Part shown: positions 1 to 7,044 of the stretch, piece after piece
Layout: each line of letters starts with the position of its first letter
How positions within the stretch are numbered: the first letter of the stretch is position 1
NCBI GenBank assembly: GCA_031288435.1
Contig: JAITRK010000035.1
Coordinates: 1 to 9,172, forward strand
Origin: Holosporaceae bacterium
GTDB lineage: Bacteria > Pseudomonadota > Alphaproteobacteria > UBA3830
Reading direction: 5' to 3'
DNA length: 9,172 bases
Program-made: the position numbers and the translations under genes
Notes under the pieces: generated by a model
Databases searched by the model: none
Told to the model about the DNA's origin: nothing
The model's input: only the letters and a program-made list of their open reading frames with translations

Positions 1-878
1 GACTGAATTTCCAGATCCTCAGGCCTAACTCCCAATCGGTAATCGCATGAATTACTGAACTGCGTTCCCTCCGCAAATCTAAGCGACACTTTTTCGCCGG
101 ACGTCAACTCGAACTCCGAGAGTTTCCCTTTATTTTTGACAAACCTCACATCCAGCATGTTCATTTCACTGGAACCGATGAATTTTGCCACAAAAGTGTT
201 AGCCGGAGAATTGTAGATATCCAGCGGAGAACCTTCCTGCTCCACCACGCCGTCTCGCATCACCACAATTTTATCCGCCAGAGTCATGGCTTCCGCCTGA
301 TCATGTGTAACATAAACCATTGTAGTTTGCAGCTGTTTTTTCAGCCTCGCCAGCTCGTAGCGCATTTGGCAGCGGAGACCGCTATCGAGATTAGACAACG
401 GTTCATCAAAAAGAAAGGCATGCGGATTCCTAACAATCGCTCTTCCTATGGCGACCCTTTGCCTTTGACCTCCGGAGAGCTCCTTTGGTTTTCTGTCCAT
501 CAGATGGTCTATTTTGAGAATTCTGGCAGTTTTCAGCACACGTTCCTCAATAATATCCTTTTTCAGTTTTCTTACCTTAAGGGCAAAGGCCATATTTTCG
601 AACACTGTCATGTGCGGATATAGGGCGTAGGACTGAAACACCATGGCCAGCCCACGACCAGCTGGCGGCACGTCGTTTACGCAATTGCTGCCTATAAAAA
701 TTCTACCTGTTGTCGCTTCTTCCAGGCCGCAAATCAATCGTAGAATGGTAGATTTCCCACAACCGGACGGTCCAACCAACACAGTACACTTGCCGTCCTC
801 TATGGTAAGATTTACGTCTTTTATTACCCTACTATCCCGGAAAAACTTACTGACCCCTTCTAAAACTATGGACGCCAT
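1..878 (-). CDS. ABC transporter ATP-binding protein, MalK/UgpC type (partial, 3' end beyond window)
   Basis: This is the ATPase subunit of an importer of the CUT1 kind, which takes up sugars or glycerol-3-phosphate. It would act as a dimer on the cytoplasmic face of the inner membrane. The 292 visible codons show a full nucleotide-binding domain: Walker [10 protein letters not shown] at residues 36-44, Q-loop Gln82, signature LSGGQRQ at 134-140, Walker B FLFDEP with Asp158-Glu159, D-loop SNLD at 162-165 and H-loop His192. From about residue 235 a MalK-type regulatory/TOBE region begins, including the typical [10 protein letters not shown] near the edge. Family members run to roughly 350-370 residues, so some 60-80 are missing at the C-terminus only because the window ends. 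The ATG at 878 fits the usual N-terminus; an ATG at 883 is out of frame. No clear Shine-Dalgarno is seen. The gene lies 53 bases downstream of the tRNA and may share its transcript. The family is certain; the substrate is not, because permease and binding-protein genes are not visible. Confidence 0.93.
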   Translation of the reverse strand, partial: MASIVLEGVSKFFRDSRVIKDVNLTIEDGKCTVLVGPSGCGKSTILRLICGLEEATTGRIFIGSNCVNDVPPAGRGLAMVFQSYALYPHMTVFENMAFALKVRKLKKDIIEERVLKTARILKIDHLMDRKPKELSGGQRQRVAIGRAIVRNPHAFLFDEPLSNLDSGLRCQMRYELARLKKQLQTTMVYVTHDQAEAMTLADKIVVMRDGVVEQEGSPLDIYNSPANTFVAKFIGSSEMNMLDVRFVKNKGKLSEFELTSGEKVSLRFAEGTQFSNSCDYRLGVRPEDLEIQ

Positions 879-931
879 ACCATAAAACCGCAAAATACCA
901 TGAACGCCTATACGTCATCTGAATCTCTAAT

Positions 932-1008
<77 letters not shown>

Positions 1009-1020
1009 CCAATATTTGTG

Positions 1021-1049
1021 ATACTAACATTGGTTAGTTAAGTTTTCAA
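1021..1049 (-). promoter_or_regulatory. Sigma-70-type promoter of the tRNA-fMet gene
   Basis: Read on the minus strand, TTGAAA (1049-1044) is followed after 17 bases by TAGTAT (1026-1021). The start of transcription would be about 6 bases before the mature tRNA 5' end at 1008. Spacing and box quality are good, and the position is what a stable-RNA promoter needs. Confidence 0.65.
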
Positions 1050-1067
1050 TGTAGCATCTCCAAACTT

Positions 1068-1096
1068 TTGAAATATCCACAAAGATATGTTATGGT
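1068..1096 (+). promoter_or_regulatory. Candidate promoter of the birA-rnj-rimI operon
   Basis: TTGAAA at 1068-1073 is followed after exactly 17 bases by TATGGT at 1091-1096, a four-of-six match to the -10 consensus. Transcription would begin near 1103, just before the ATG at 1106. This makes either a nearly leaderless message from 1106 or an 18-base leader if translation begins at the ATG at 1121. It is back to back with the tRNA promoter, and the two -35 boxes lie about 18 bases apart. Confidence 0.35.
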
Positions 1097-1105
1097 TCAC
1101 AAGTT

Positions 1106-1867
1106 ATGCGATCCTCATCCATGAATAGAAAAATAATAAGACTTAACGTAATTGACAGCACTCACAGCCATGCCGTCAGGATGGTAACCAATGGCGGCCT
1201 TTTGGCATATCCAGACGGATGCGCAATTGTGGCAGACATGCAAACGGCCGGAGTTGGACGTTGCCATCGTCGATGGCTGTCTCCCAGAGGTAATCTATTT
1301 GCGTCCATCCTGACCAGAATGCCGGAGCCTGAAGATTTTTGTAAACTTTCGCTCGCAGCCGGATGCGCCGCAAGAGAAACTGTATTACATTTCACTGAGA
1401 ATCCTGATTTTCTCAAGCTACACTGGCCCAACGATATATATTACAAAAATAGAAAAATATGCGGTATACTTGTGGCATTGGCAGATAATTGGTTAATTAT
1501 CAGCGTTGGTATAAATGTTAATGTCTCTCCTGGCATCGAATCTGCCGTCAGCATAAAGGACGCCCTAGAGTCTGCGGACATTCCGTTACCAGAGGTGCTT
1601 TGTATTCTACTGAAAAACGTGGACTACTGGCTGCTCCAGTTGCAAACGCTAGATTTTTTTTGCGTAAGGGACTATTGGTTACAAAATATTAACGAAATGC
1701 GAGGTAATGTTGTGATAAAGAATGGAAGAGAGTCCATCTCCGGAATATTCCGTAACCTGGATGATCGGGGAAGACTGATTTTGGAAAGAAACAGCGGCGA
1801 ACGTTTGTTTATATCCAGCGGAGACCTCTTCATGAATGCTGAAACGATTGTGGTTAGTGATGAGTAA
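1106..1867 (+). CDS. birA: Biotin-[acetyl-CoA carboxylase] ligase, class I (no DNA-binding domain)
   Basis: The enzyme activates biotin with ATP and attaches it to the lysine of biotin carboxyl carrier proteins in the cytoplasm. The 253-residue product has the BPL/LplA catalytic fold: substrate loop DST at 17-19, biotin-binding loop QTAGVGR at 46-52 followed by RRWLSPRGNL, LHWPND at 105-110, KICGIL at 117-122 and SVGINV at 133-138, with a small C-terminal BPL_C-like domain from about 200. It lacks the N-terminal helix-turn-helix of the E. coli bifunctional BirA, so it should not repress transcription. In the usual GRGRRGR loop the first Arg is Val, while the Arg matching E. coli R118 is kept. 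Starts at 1106 and 1121 are both possible and neither has a clear ribosome site. It heads an operon, and its end overlaps the RNase J start by 8 bases. Confidence 0.93.
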   Translation: MRSSSMNRKIIRLNVIDSTHSHAVRMVTNGGLLAYPDGCAIVADMQTAGVGRCHRRWLSPRGNLFASILTRMPEPEDFCKLSLAAGCAARETVLHFTENPDFLKLHWPNDIYYKNRKICGILVALADNWLIISVGINVNVSPGIESAVSIKDALESADIPLPEVLCILLKNVDYWLLQLQTLDFFCVRDYWLQNINEMRGNVVIKNGRESISGIFRNLDDRGRLILERNSGERLFISSGDLFMNAETIVVSDE

Positions 1868-3524
1868 AAATATTAGTAAAACAGAAAAAGGATTTATGTT
1901 CATACCAATTGGCGGTTGTTCGGCCATCGGCATGAATCTGTACGCCTACATATGGAATGACCAGTGGATATTGGTGGACATGGGCATGGGGTTTGACAAC
2001 ACGCTCGGCAGAGAATTACTGGTGCCATCTCCGGATCTGCTGGTGAAAAACAAATCGAAAATAAAGGCTCTTTTTGTGACTCATTCCCATGAAGATCATA
2101 TAGGAGCCATTCCATATCTATGGAGCAAGGTCGAATGCCCTATCTACGGCCGGCCGTTTGCCATAGAAATGATACGAGACAGATTGTCTCAATTTGGAAT
2201 GGAATCGAGCGTCCCACTTATAAAAGCATCCGTAAAGAGCGGCGTATCTGTGGGAGATTTCAGGGTTGAATTCATTCCTGTGGCTCATTCCACGCCCGAA
2301 TCATCTGCGCTGGCCATAAAGACGCCGGAGGGCGTTGTTATTCATACCGGCGACTGGAGACTAGACGACGATCCGGTTCTCGGCTCCAAAACAGACGAGG
2401 AAAAACTCGGAACCTATGGTGATAGCGGAGTACTGGCTCTCATATGTGATTCCACCAACGTATTTCGAGATGAAAGATTTGGATCCGAACGCGAAGTACG
2501 CGCTAATATTGTGAAAATAGTTAAAGATCACCCAAAAAATCGGATACTAGTAACTTGTTTTGCCTCCAATCTTGCCAGACTGGAAACATGCTACGTTGCT
2601 GCCAAAGAAAGCGGTCGGCAACTAGTGATTGCAGGCAGATCGCTCAAGAGAATAGAGAGGATCGCCAAAATGTCCGGATACTTGTCCGACGTACCGACAT
2701 TTCTGGACGATAAAAAGGCCTCCTCACTCGATCCGAATAAAGTACTATTAGTTTGCACCGGCAGCCAAGGAGAAAAAAGCTCAGCACTTAACCAAATAGC
2801 CAACGACACGCATAAGGCGATTAAATTGCGCTCGGATGACATTGTGATTTTTTCCTCCAGGATTATCCCAGGCAACGAAAAAGCCGTGTTCAATATGCAA
2901 AACTTGCTGACGGAGAATGGCGTAAAAGTCATCGCTGACATGGATAGCAACATCCATGCCTCCGGACATCCCAGCAAGGAAGAGCTGCACCACCTGTATT
3001 CCATAACAAAACCAAATCTTTTGATACCAATACATGGAGAAACGATGCAGTTGTATAGGCACGCGGAAATAGCGAAAGAGTACGGAATAAAGAACGTTAT
3101 CGTTCCTCGTGATGGATCTGTTTTGAGGCTATCAAAAGACAATCCAGGAATCGTTGATACAGTGGAAACAGGAATGCTGGCTGTTGATGGAAATAAGCTC
3201 ATTCCGCTGGACGGCTTAGTGTATAAGCAGAGATTATCTCTGTCATCCAGTGGAGTTGTAAGCGCCTGCATTGGCCAGGGCAAAGCTGTTATAAAGCTCC
3301 TCGACTTCGCCTGCTATGGGTTATTTGAAAATTCAGAGTATGACGACGAGGAAGACGTTAAAAAAGACATAGCCTCTGAAATAAAATTATCGCTGGAAAA
3401 TGTTTTTCAGAAGAAAATTTCACCAAAAGAGCTGAAATCGTCTGTGGAGAAGATTATTCGAGGCGCTCTGTTTGACGCCACCGGAAAGAAACCAGTTATA
3501 TTCGTACACATTATTCAAACATAA
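1860..3524 (+). CDS. rnj: Ribonuclease J (metallo-beta-lactamase/beta-CASP RNase)
   Basis: This zinc-dependent RNase acts in the cytoplasm as 5'-3' exonuclease and endonuclease in mRNA decay and rRNA maturation. Counting from the ATG at 1860 (554 residues), the metallo-beta-lactamase motif HSHEDH occupies 75-80, with further metal ligands His143 and Asp165. The beta-CASP domain follows, with GSQGE at 311-315, the HASGH motif at 376-380 and His402 in HGE. A C-terminal dimerisation-type domain fills about 460-554. The length matches the family. I chose 1860 because alphaproteobacterial homologues typically start shortly before the FIPIGG motif. An upstream in-frame ATG at 1836 would add 8 residues and has a GGAG about 12 bases before it, so it cannot be excluded. 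The gene overlaps birA by 8 bases and rimI by 1 base, which suggests translational coupling. Alphaproteobacteria often have this gene close to birA. Confidence 0.96.
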   Translation: MSKNISKTEKGFMFIPIGGCSAIGMNLYAYIWNDQWILVDMGMGFDNTLGRELLVPSPDLLVKNKSKIKALFVTHSHEDHIGAIPYLWSKVECPIYGRPFAIEMIRDRLSQFGMESSVPLIKASVKSGVSVGDFRVEFIPVAHSTPESSALAIKTPEGVVIHTGDWRLDDDPVLGSKTDEEKLGTYGDSGVLALICDSTNVFRDERFGSEREVRANIVKIVKDHPKNRILVTCFASNLARLETCYVAAKESGRQLVIAGRSLKRIERIAKMSGYLSDVPTFLDDKKASSLDPNKVLLVCTGSQGEKSSALNQIANDTHKAIKLRSDDIVIFSSRIIPGNEKAVFNMQNLLTENGVKVIADMDSNIHASGHPSKEELHHLYSITKPNLLIPIHGETMQLYRHAEIAKEYGIKNVIVPRDGSVLRLSKDNPGIVDTVETGMLAVDGNKLIPLDGLVYKQRLSLSSSGVVSACIGQGKAVIKLLDFACYGLFENSEYDDEEDVKKDIASEIKLSLENVFQKKISPKELKSSVEKIIRGALFDATGKKPVIFVHIIQT

Positions 3525-3964
3525 TGGGTGTCGAAATTTGTGACATAACCAGCGATTGCGCAGTAACGCTAGCGCGGTTGCATGCCGCTTGTTTTTCTTG
3601 TCACTGGGATGAGTCATACTTTCGTAATTTATCGGCGGATTCCCGTGGATTTATGATCAACTGTGGCGTAAAAAATTGCGGATTTATTCTCTGTCGGCGA
3701 GTTATGGATGAGGTAGAGATACTGACAATATGCGTTCTGACGGAGTATCGCAGCAGATCGTTTGGAACACAGCTACTGGAAAAAGTATTGGATTACTCGC
3801 AGTCGTCAGAGGTGAAGAAAATTTTTCTCGAAGTAGCGGATAATAACTTGCCCGCCATCGCCCTATATAAACGTTGCGGGTTTGAGGAAGTGGCTCGGAG
3901 ACCGAATTACTACCAATCCGCGGAAGATTCAACAGATGCGCTCCTAATGCTGCGTCGCCTCTGA
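3524..3964 (+). CDS. rimI: GNAT N-acetyltransferase, RimI-like (ribosomal protein S18-alanine N-acetyltransferase)
   Basis: RimI acetylates the N-terminal alanine of ribosomal protein S18 with acetyl-CoA. The 146-residue product is the usual size. The acetyl-CoA motif is R76-S-R78-S-F-G81-T, somewhat off the canonical RGRGIG because one glycine is Ser-Phe, but the arginine and the following Gly are kept. Glu103 in FLEV and Tyr115 in IALYKRCGF fall where the catalytic base and acid lie in Salmonella RimI. The C-terminal segment (ARRPNYY, then DALLM) is the RimI pattern rather than that of generic GNATs. The ATG shares its A with the RNase J stop (TAATG), so translation is probably coupled. Its stop is 13 bases from the stop of the convergent prepilin gene. 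Another protein acetyltransferase remains possible, but RimI is the best call. Confidence 0.88.
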   Translation: MGVEICDITSDCAVTLARLHAACFSCHWDESYFRNLSADSRGFMINCGVKNCGFILCRRVMDEVEILTICVLTEYRSRSFGTQLLEKVLDYSQSSEVKKIFLEVADNNLPAIALYKRCGFEEVARRPNYYQSAEDSTDALLMLRRL

Positions 3965-3977
3965 ACCAAGGACAATG

Positions 3978-4664
3978 CTATTCCTTCTCTCGATTGCATG
4001 GACAGCTTTTCAGATATTTTATTAGAAAGAAGTTTCTTCGTAGGCAACAAGTGTTCGTGGATATCCTTACGTCAATTCGATCCTGCGTCACCGTCGGAGG
4101 ATTATTCGTGGCGTCGTCCAGCACAAAAGCAACAGCATCCATGTGATCATTTGGCATAGATTCCACGTGGATACTGGGATCCCTAATTTCTGAGCAAAAA
4201 TAATTGGTTGTTTTAAAATAATCGTCAGGCGCCTCGTGAATTCTGTCGAATGAAATCGTGAGAGCGGGTTCGACCACGTACACCAATTTGTGGCCATCGC
4301 CGTCCAGCGCATATTTTTCATAAATACCAAGCGTAAGAAACGGAACTGCGCCGACATAATTGGTTAAATCTGCTCCGGCGGCATTTTCCAGTCCGTCGCC
4401 GGTGGTCGAAGGACGCGGCAGCCGTGAATTTTCAGCTAAATATGCTGCCAATGCTATTGTTACAGTCTCTATGTTATCTTTTGTGGTTTTGGCTTTTATA
4501 ATTCTTTTTGAGATATTTGCTCTCGTTATGAAAAGGCTAGAAATTAGCCCAATAATAGACAACGCAATAGCTATTTCCAACAGCAGCGATCCGCGTGGAC
4601 TATGATATATTTTATGAAATTTTGAACATAATAATGCAATCTTTGTTCTTATTTTTAAGATCAT
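3978..4664 (-). CDS. Prepilin-like protein with class III leader (minor pilin/pseudopilin), second of the pair
   Basis: Counting from the ATG at 4664 (228 residues), a basic leader of 25 residues ends in PRG, followed by SLLLEIAIALSIIGL. Cleavage by prepilin peptidase would be after Gly25, leaving Glu at +5 (residue 30) and an N-terminal hydrophobic helix at about 26-46. The soluble part has RLPRPS at 81-86, GAVPFLTLGI and ALDGDGHKLVYVV. This layout is known from a minor-pilin family that typically reads LPCP...VPWxTLGL...DxWGxxLxY, with the Cys here replaced by Arg. Four cysteines sit near the C-terminus, which ends basic. The start is uncertain: a TTG at 4676 would add 4 residues, and either start lies inside the previous gene, overlapping it by 53 or 65 bases. 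A GGA 7 bases before 4664 is the best ribosome site. It is probably the last gene of the secretin operon. Its exact pilus role is unknown. Confidence 0.82.
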   Translation of the reverse strand: MILKIRTKIALLCSKFHKIYHSPRGSLLLEIAIALSIIGLISSLFITRANISKRIIKAKTTKDNIETVTIALAAYLAENSRLPRPSTTGDGLENAAGADLTNYVGAVPFLTLGIYEKYALDGDGHKLVYVVEPALTISFDRIHEAPDDYFKTTNYFCSEIRDPSIHVESMPNDHMDAVAFVLDDATNNPPTVTQDRIDVRISTNTCCLRRNFFLIKYLKSCPCNREKE

Positions 4665-5250
4665 ATTTTTGTCCAATGGAAGTTAATCCAGGTGCCAGCA
4701 GAGTCCTCACATCTCCGGTTGACGGATAGCCTGTATCGGAGTTTTTATCTATAAAATGAGCATCTTCCTGGGATACGGCGCCGACGAAGTTTTTATTATC
4801 GTTTGTTCCTCCACATAGAATTAGCCAAACTCCAGAATAATGCGGCACATTCGTTGATACACTAAAGAATCCTCCACTTTTGCTCAGCGAGCATCCGCCT
4901 GCTATCTCCAAATGTATTATGTCTGAGGAAATAAGATGATTCCAGAAGCGCGCCGAATCTTCGATGGAAGATATTATGCCATCTCCCCTGCCGTTCGCCA
5001 CAGAATCGCCTATCATCTCTTTTGCATTCGAGAGATCCCCAGGCATGACGCCGTATTTTTCCACGAAAGTCTGGGTGGCCACTCGTATAGAATTTACTTG
5101 TTCGATAACTGATCTAAGTCTCGCCGTGCGAATTAGCTCGCGACCTTTCAGAGTAAAGCTAGCGATTAATCCGATGATTATGACCGCAATGGCCACCTCA
5201 ATCAGGGAAAAGCCGGATTTTTTCTTTTTCATCCTTGGGAAAAAAATCAT
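4612..5250 (-). CDS. Prepilin-like protein with class III leader (minor pilin/pseudopilin), first of the pair
   Basis: The 212-residue product has a short basic leader (KKKKSG) and a textbook prepilin site, with cleavage after Gly13 giving FSLIEVAIAVIIIG and Glu at +5 (residue 18). The hydrophobic helix covers about 14-34. The globular part has MPGDLSNA at 69-76, a glycine/aspartate stretch near 86-92, FWNHL at 102-106 and YPSTGDVR near 175-182. These recur in a widespread group of pilin-like proteins of Gram-negative bacteria. Cys120, Cys146 and Cys205 may form a disulfide in the periplasm. The ATG at 5250 overlaps the secretin stop in the ATGA pattern, which argues for coupled translation. 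An internal ATG at 5232 gives a more usual 7-residue leader but has AAGG directly against it, too close for a good ribosome site. It would be inserted in the inner membrane and assembled into a pilus or pseudopilus. Confidence 0.88.
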   Translation of the reverse strand: MIFFPRMKKKKSGFSLIEVAIAVIIIGLIASFTLKGRELIRTARLRSVIEQVNSIRVATQTFVEKYGVMPGDLSNAKEMIGDSVANGRGDGIISSIEDSARFWNHLISSDIIHLEIAGGCSLSKSGGFFSVSTNVPHYSGVWLILCGGTNDNKNFVGAVSQEDAHFIDKNSDTGYPSTGDVRTLLAPGLTSIGQKYDLKNKNKDCIIMFKIS

Positions 5251-6911
5251 TTTTGAAATCTCAATTGCCTTGGCTCTGACGAAAATTTGTTGTATATTTT
5301 TTCATCTGCTCTGTGATGCATTTTATCTTTGCTGTTCAGAATAGTCGCCCGCAAAAAGATCACCAACTCAGTTACGTTGCTGCTTTTTTCTCTGGATCCG
5401 CTCACAAAATCCACCGGCGTATCCTCCATGCCTGGCAGGCCCTCTCGATAGTTTATTGACTTTTCGTCCATGAGCCCTCCCATCACCGCTATTTGTCCGG
5501 AACGTAATTTCAGCACCGAATCCAGTTCTCGAACATCCACAATTGGAATTTTTTGCATCTGTGTCTGAGGCGATCCAAGCGACGCTGCTTCGCCGCCTGT
5601 GGAAATTCGCGAATAATTGTGGAATAGAAATGGAACTTCTCTATAACCAGCTATTTTCGAGATAGTAGGGCGCAGCGTCAGAATTATGGTATTATTTTTC
5701 CTATCGATGGAAGGATGAACAGTCATGACTAATCCTATTGGAATGGTCTTCACATTGGCCGATAGCATGTCTGTATTCATGGAATTCGTCACTCCGCCGT
5801 ATTGCTTATGAAGCTCTGGCAGATAGATAACTTCGTTCTTTGCAACCTTAAGCACCGCCGAGTGGTTGTTCAATATCGTAACCCTCGGGCTGGACAGAGT
5901 CTTTACGGCTCCGAATTTTTCTATAAAAGCAGACACTATACTTAGACTATTACGGTTAATACCGGCTGAAAATATACCGTCTCTATCGAAATACTTCTCC
6001 ATCATCGCTCCGCCGCTGCGCAGAATATGCCAGTTTATACCGCTCTTAAATTCGTCCTTTAGATTAACCTCCAGTATTTTCGCCTCTATAAGCACCTGCG
6101 CTTCCGAAGCCTCCTTTAACAATGTAAGATATTGCTGAATTTCATCGTGCTTCTCCTGAGTAGTACAGACAGAAATCAACCCACCCTGTCGATGAATCGT
6201 GACATAATTTCCCTCCATGTCACCAACTATGGTTTTGAGGGTATTTTCAAGTTCCAACCAAAAATCGTTTTTAGCCGTTCCGGATATGAAGCTGCTGGAT
6301 CCGTTATTCCTGGATTCGCCGGCGGACGAACCACCGCCATTCGATGTGAAAGAACTCATGTCGCCGGAAAATATGTCCGTGGAAATCGACATGGAGCTTA
6401 CAGTATCTCGCTGCATATTCAAAGATGGAATTGTGTAGGTGCGCAAAGTTGGTGAATCGTATTCTATCTTTACTGAATTACCATTGATTAAATATTTTAG
6501 ATGCGCGCAGCTACATATGTCTTTCAGGATATCCAAAAAGGAACGATTTTTAGCAGTAAAAGAGATGCTTCCTTCAATGTCCTGGGCAATAAAAATATTC
6601 ACACCCGCCAGACAGGCCATTTGGGTAAGTACTTCACGCATTTGCATCTTTTCGCTGACGGAAATAGAAATACTTTTGCGAAAATTCTCATGAATGTCTG
6701 CTGCCTTATCATGGTCGCTCGGTTCATTCGCGTATGAAATATTTATGTCCTGCAGAAAATCATCCACTGGAGTCGCCAGTAGATTAAACGCACCATGATC
6801 CATACTTTTTTGTTGTGGAACCCGTGGCTCTTCAAGCCTATAGCAACCAGTTAGCAACAGCAAACATGATAGCAGTAGCAGAGATTGTCTAAAATCAACC
6901 TTTTTCACCAT
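5247..6911 (-). CDS. Outer-membrane secretin lipoprotein, MshL-like (MSHA-type IV pilus)
   Basis: The product would form the multimeric outer-membrane channel through which a pilus or pseudopilus passes. Its 554 residues are close to the length of MshL. A lipoprotein signal ends at LTGC, making Cys23 the lipidated residue. A periplasmic STN/N0-like domain spans about 81-150. A Ser/Gly-rich linker at 181-212 is followed by DFWLELENTLKTIVG, the segment order seen in MshL. A second small domain leads to the secretin core from about 273: LIEAKILEV, SSPRVTILNN at 340-349, NTIILTLRPTI and VMGGLMDE at 487-493, ending in ELVIFLRATIL at 525-535. The motif after GGLM that usually reads VPxLGxIPxLGxLF is worn to LPGMEDTPVDFVSGS. 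It heads a leftward operon with the two prepilins and is divergent from the TadG-like gene. No Shine-Dalgarno is obvious. The secretin family is certain; MshL is the nearest type I recognise, so I give no symbol. Confidence 0.93.
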   Translation of the reverse strand: MVKKVDFRQSLLLLSCLLLLTGCYRLEEPRVPQQKSMDHGAFNLLATPVDDFLQDINISYANEPSDHDKAADIHENFRKSISISVSEKMQMREVLTQMACLAGVNIFIAQDIEGSISFTAKNRSFLDILKDICSCAHLKYLINGNSVKIEYDSPTLRTYTIPSLNMQRDTVSSMSISTDIFSGDMSSFTSNGGGSSAGESRNNGSSSFISGTAKNDFWLELENTLKTIVGDMEGNYVTIHRQGGLISVCTTQEKHDEIQQYLTLLKEASEAQVLIEAKILEVNLKDEFKSGINWHILRSGGAMMEKYFDRDGIFSAGINRNSLSIVSAFIEKFGAVKTLSSPRVTILNNHSAVLKVAKNEVIYLPELHKQYGGVTNSMNTDMLSANVKTIPIGLVMTVHPSIDRKNNTIILTLRPTISKIAGYREVPFLFHNYSRISTGGEAASLGSPQTQMQKIPIVDVRELDSVLKLRSGQIAVMGGLMDEKSINYREGLPGMEDTPVDFVSGSREKSSNVTELVIFLRATILNSKDKMHHRADEKIYNKFSSEPRQLRFQK

Positions 6912-6938
6912 GCAAACCGTTAAAATTTAATTAAAATA

Positions 6939-6967
6939 ATTATAATGCGGAACTAGTTCATTGTACA
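6939..6967 (-). promoter_or_regulatory. Candidate sigma-70 promoter of the secretin-prepilin operon
   Basis: On the minus strand TGTACA (6967-6962, four of six to the -35 consensus) precedes by 17 bases a perfect TATAAT (6944-6939). The message would begin near 6932, giving a leader of about 20 bases before the secretin ATG at 6911. The flanks are very AT-rich, so a chance match is possible, but box quality, spacing and location agree. Confidence 0.5.
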
Positions 6968-7013
6968 GAAAAAACACAGAATTAATCTAAAATTAAAAAT
7001 ATGCGGTTAGAAT

Positions 7014-7033
7014 CTAATGTTGCCAACTATTAG
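7014..7033. promoter_or_regulatory. Inverted repeat in the divergent control region, possible operator
   Basis: CTAATGTTG and CAACTATTAG form nine paired positions around a single central C, with one extra T in the right arm. The repeat lies 12-31 bases before the ATG of the rightward gene. A one-base loop makes an RNA hairpin unlikely, so if it is functional it would rather be a protein-binding site acting on the large gene. It could also be chance in an AT-rich spacer. Confidence 0.25.
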
Positions 7034-7044
7034 CTGTTATATTG

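Noticed and set aside
303..885. Two plus-strand open frames (303-623 and 643-885).
   Set aside because: They are antisense to the ABC ATPase, whose Walker A, signature and Walker B motifs establish the minus-strand frame.
885..912. Repeated ATGGTAT (minus strand) just upstream of the ABC ATPase start.
   Set aside because: Two short copies about 20 bases apart in AT-rich DNA are not convincing as a regulatory repeat.
2591..3283. A 230-codon open frame on the minus strand inside the RNase J gene.
   Set aside because: It lies wholly antisense to a well-conserved RNase J with all its motifs, and the translation shows no recognisable domain. It is a shadow frame.
3968..3985. Possible hairpin terminator between the convergent operons.
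   Set aside because: Only five base pairs around a nine-base loop and no T-run on either side; too weak to annotate.
6132..6737. Several overlapping plus-strand frames of 73-107 codons within the secretin gene.
   Set aside because: They overlap one another and the conserved secretin frame, and none has a domain or a ribosome site.
6941..6946. A perfect TATAAT on the plus strand as a promoter for the TadG-like gene.
   Set aside because: It arises because the minus-strand box sits in a near-palindromic AT tract. The plus strand has no good -35 box at 16-18 bases, and the start codon is about 100 bases away.
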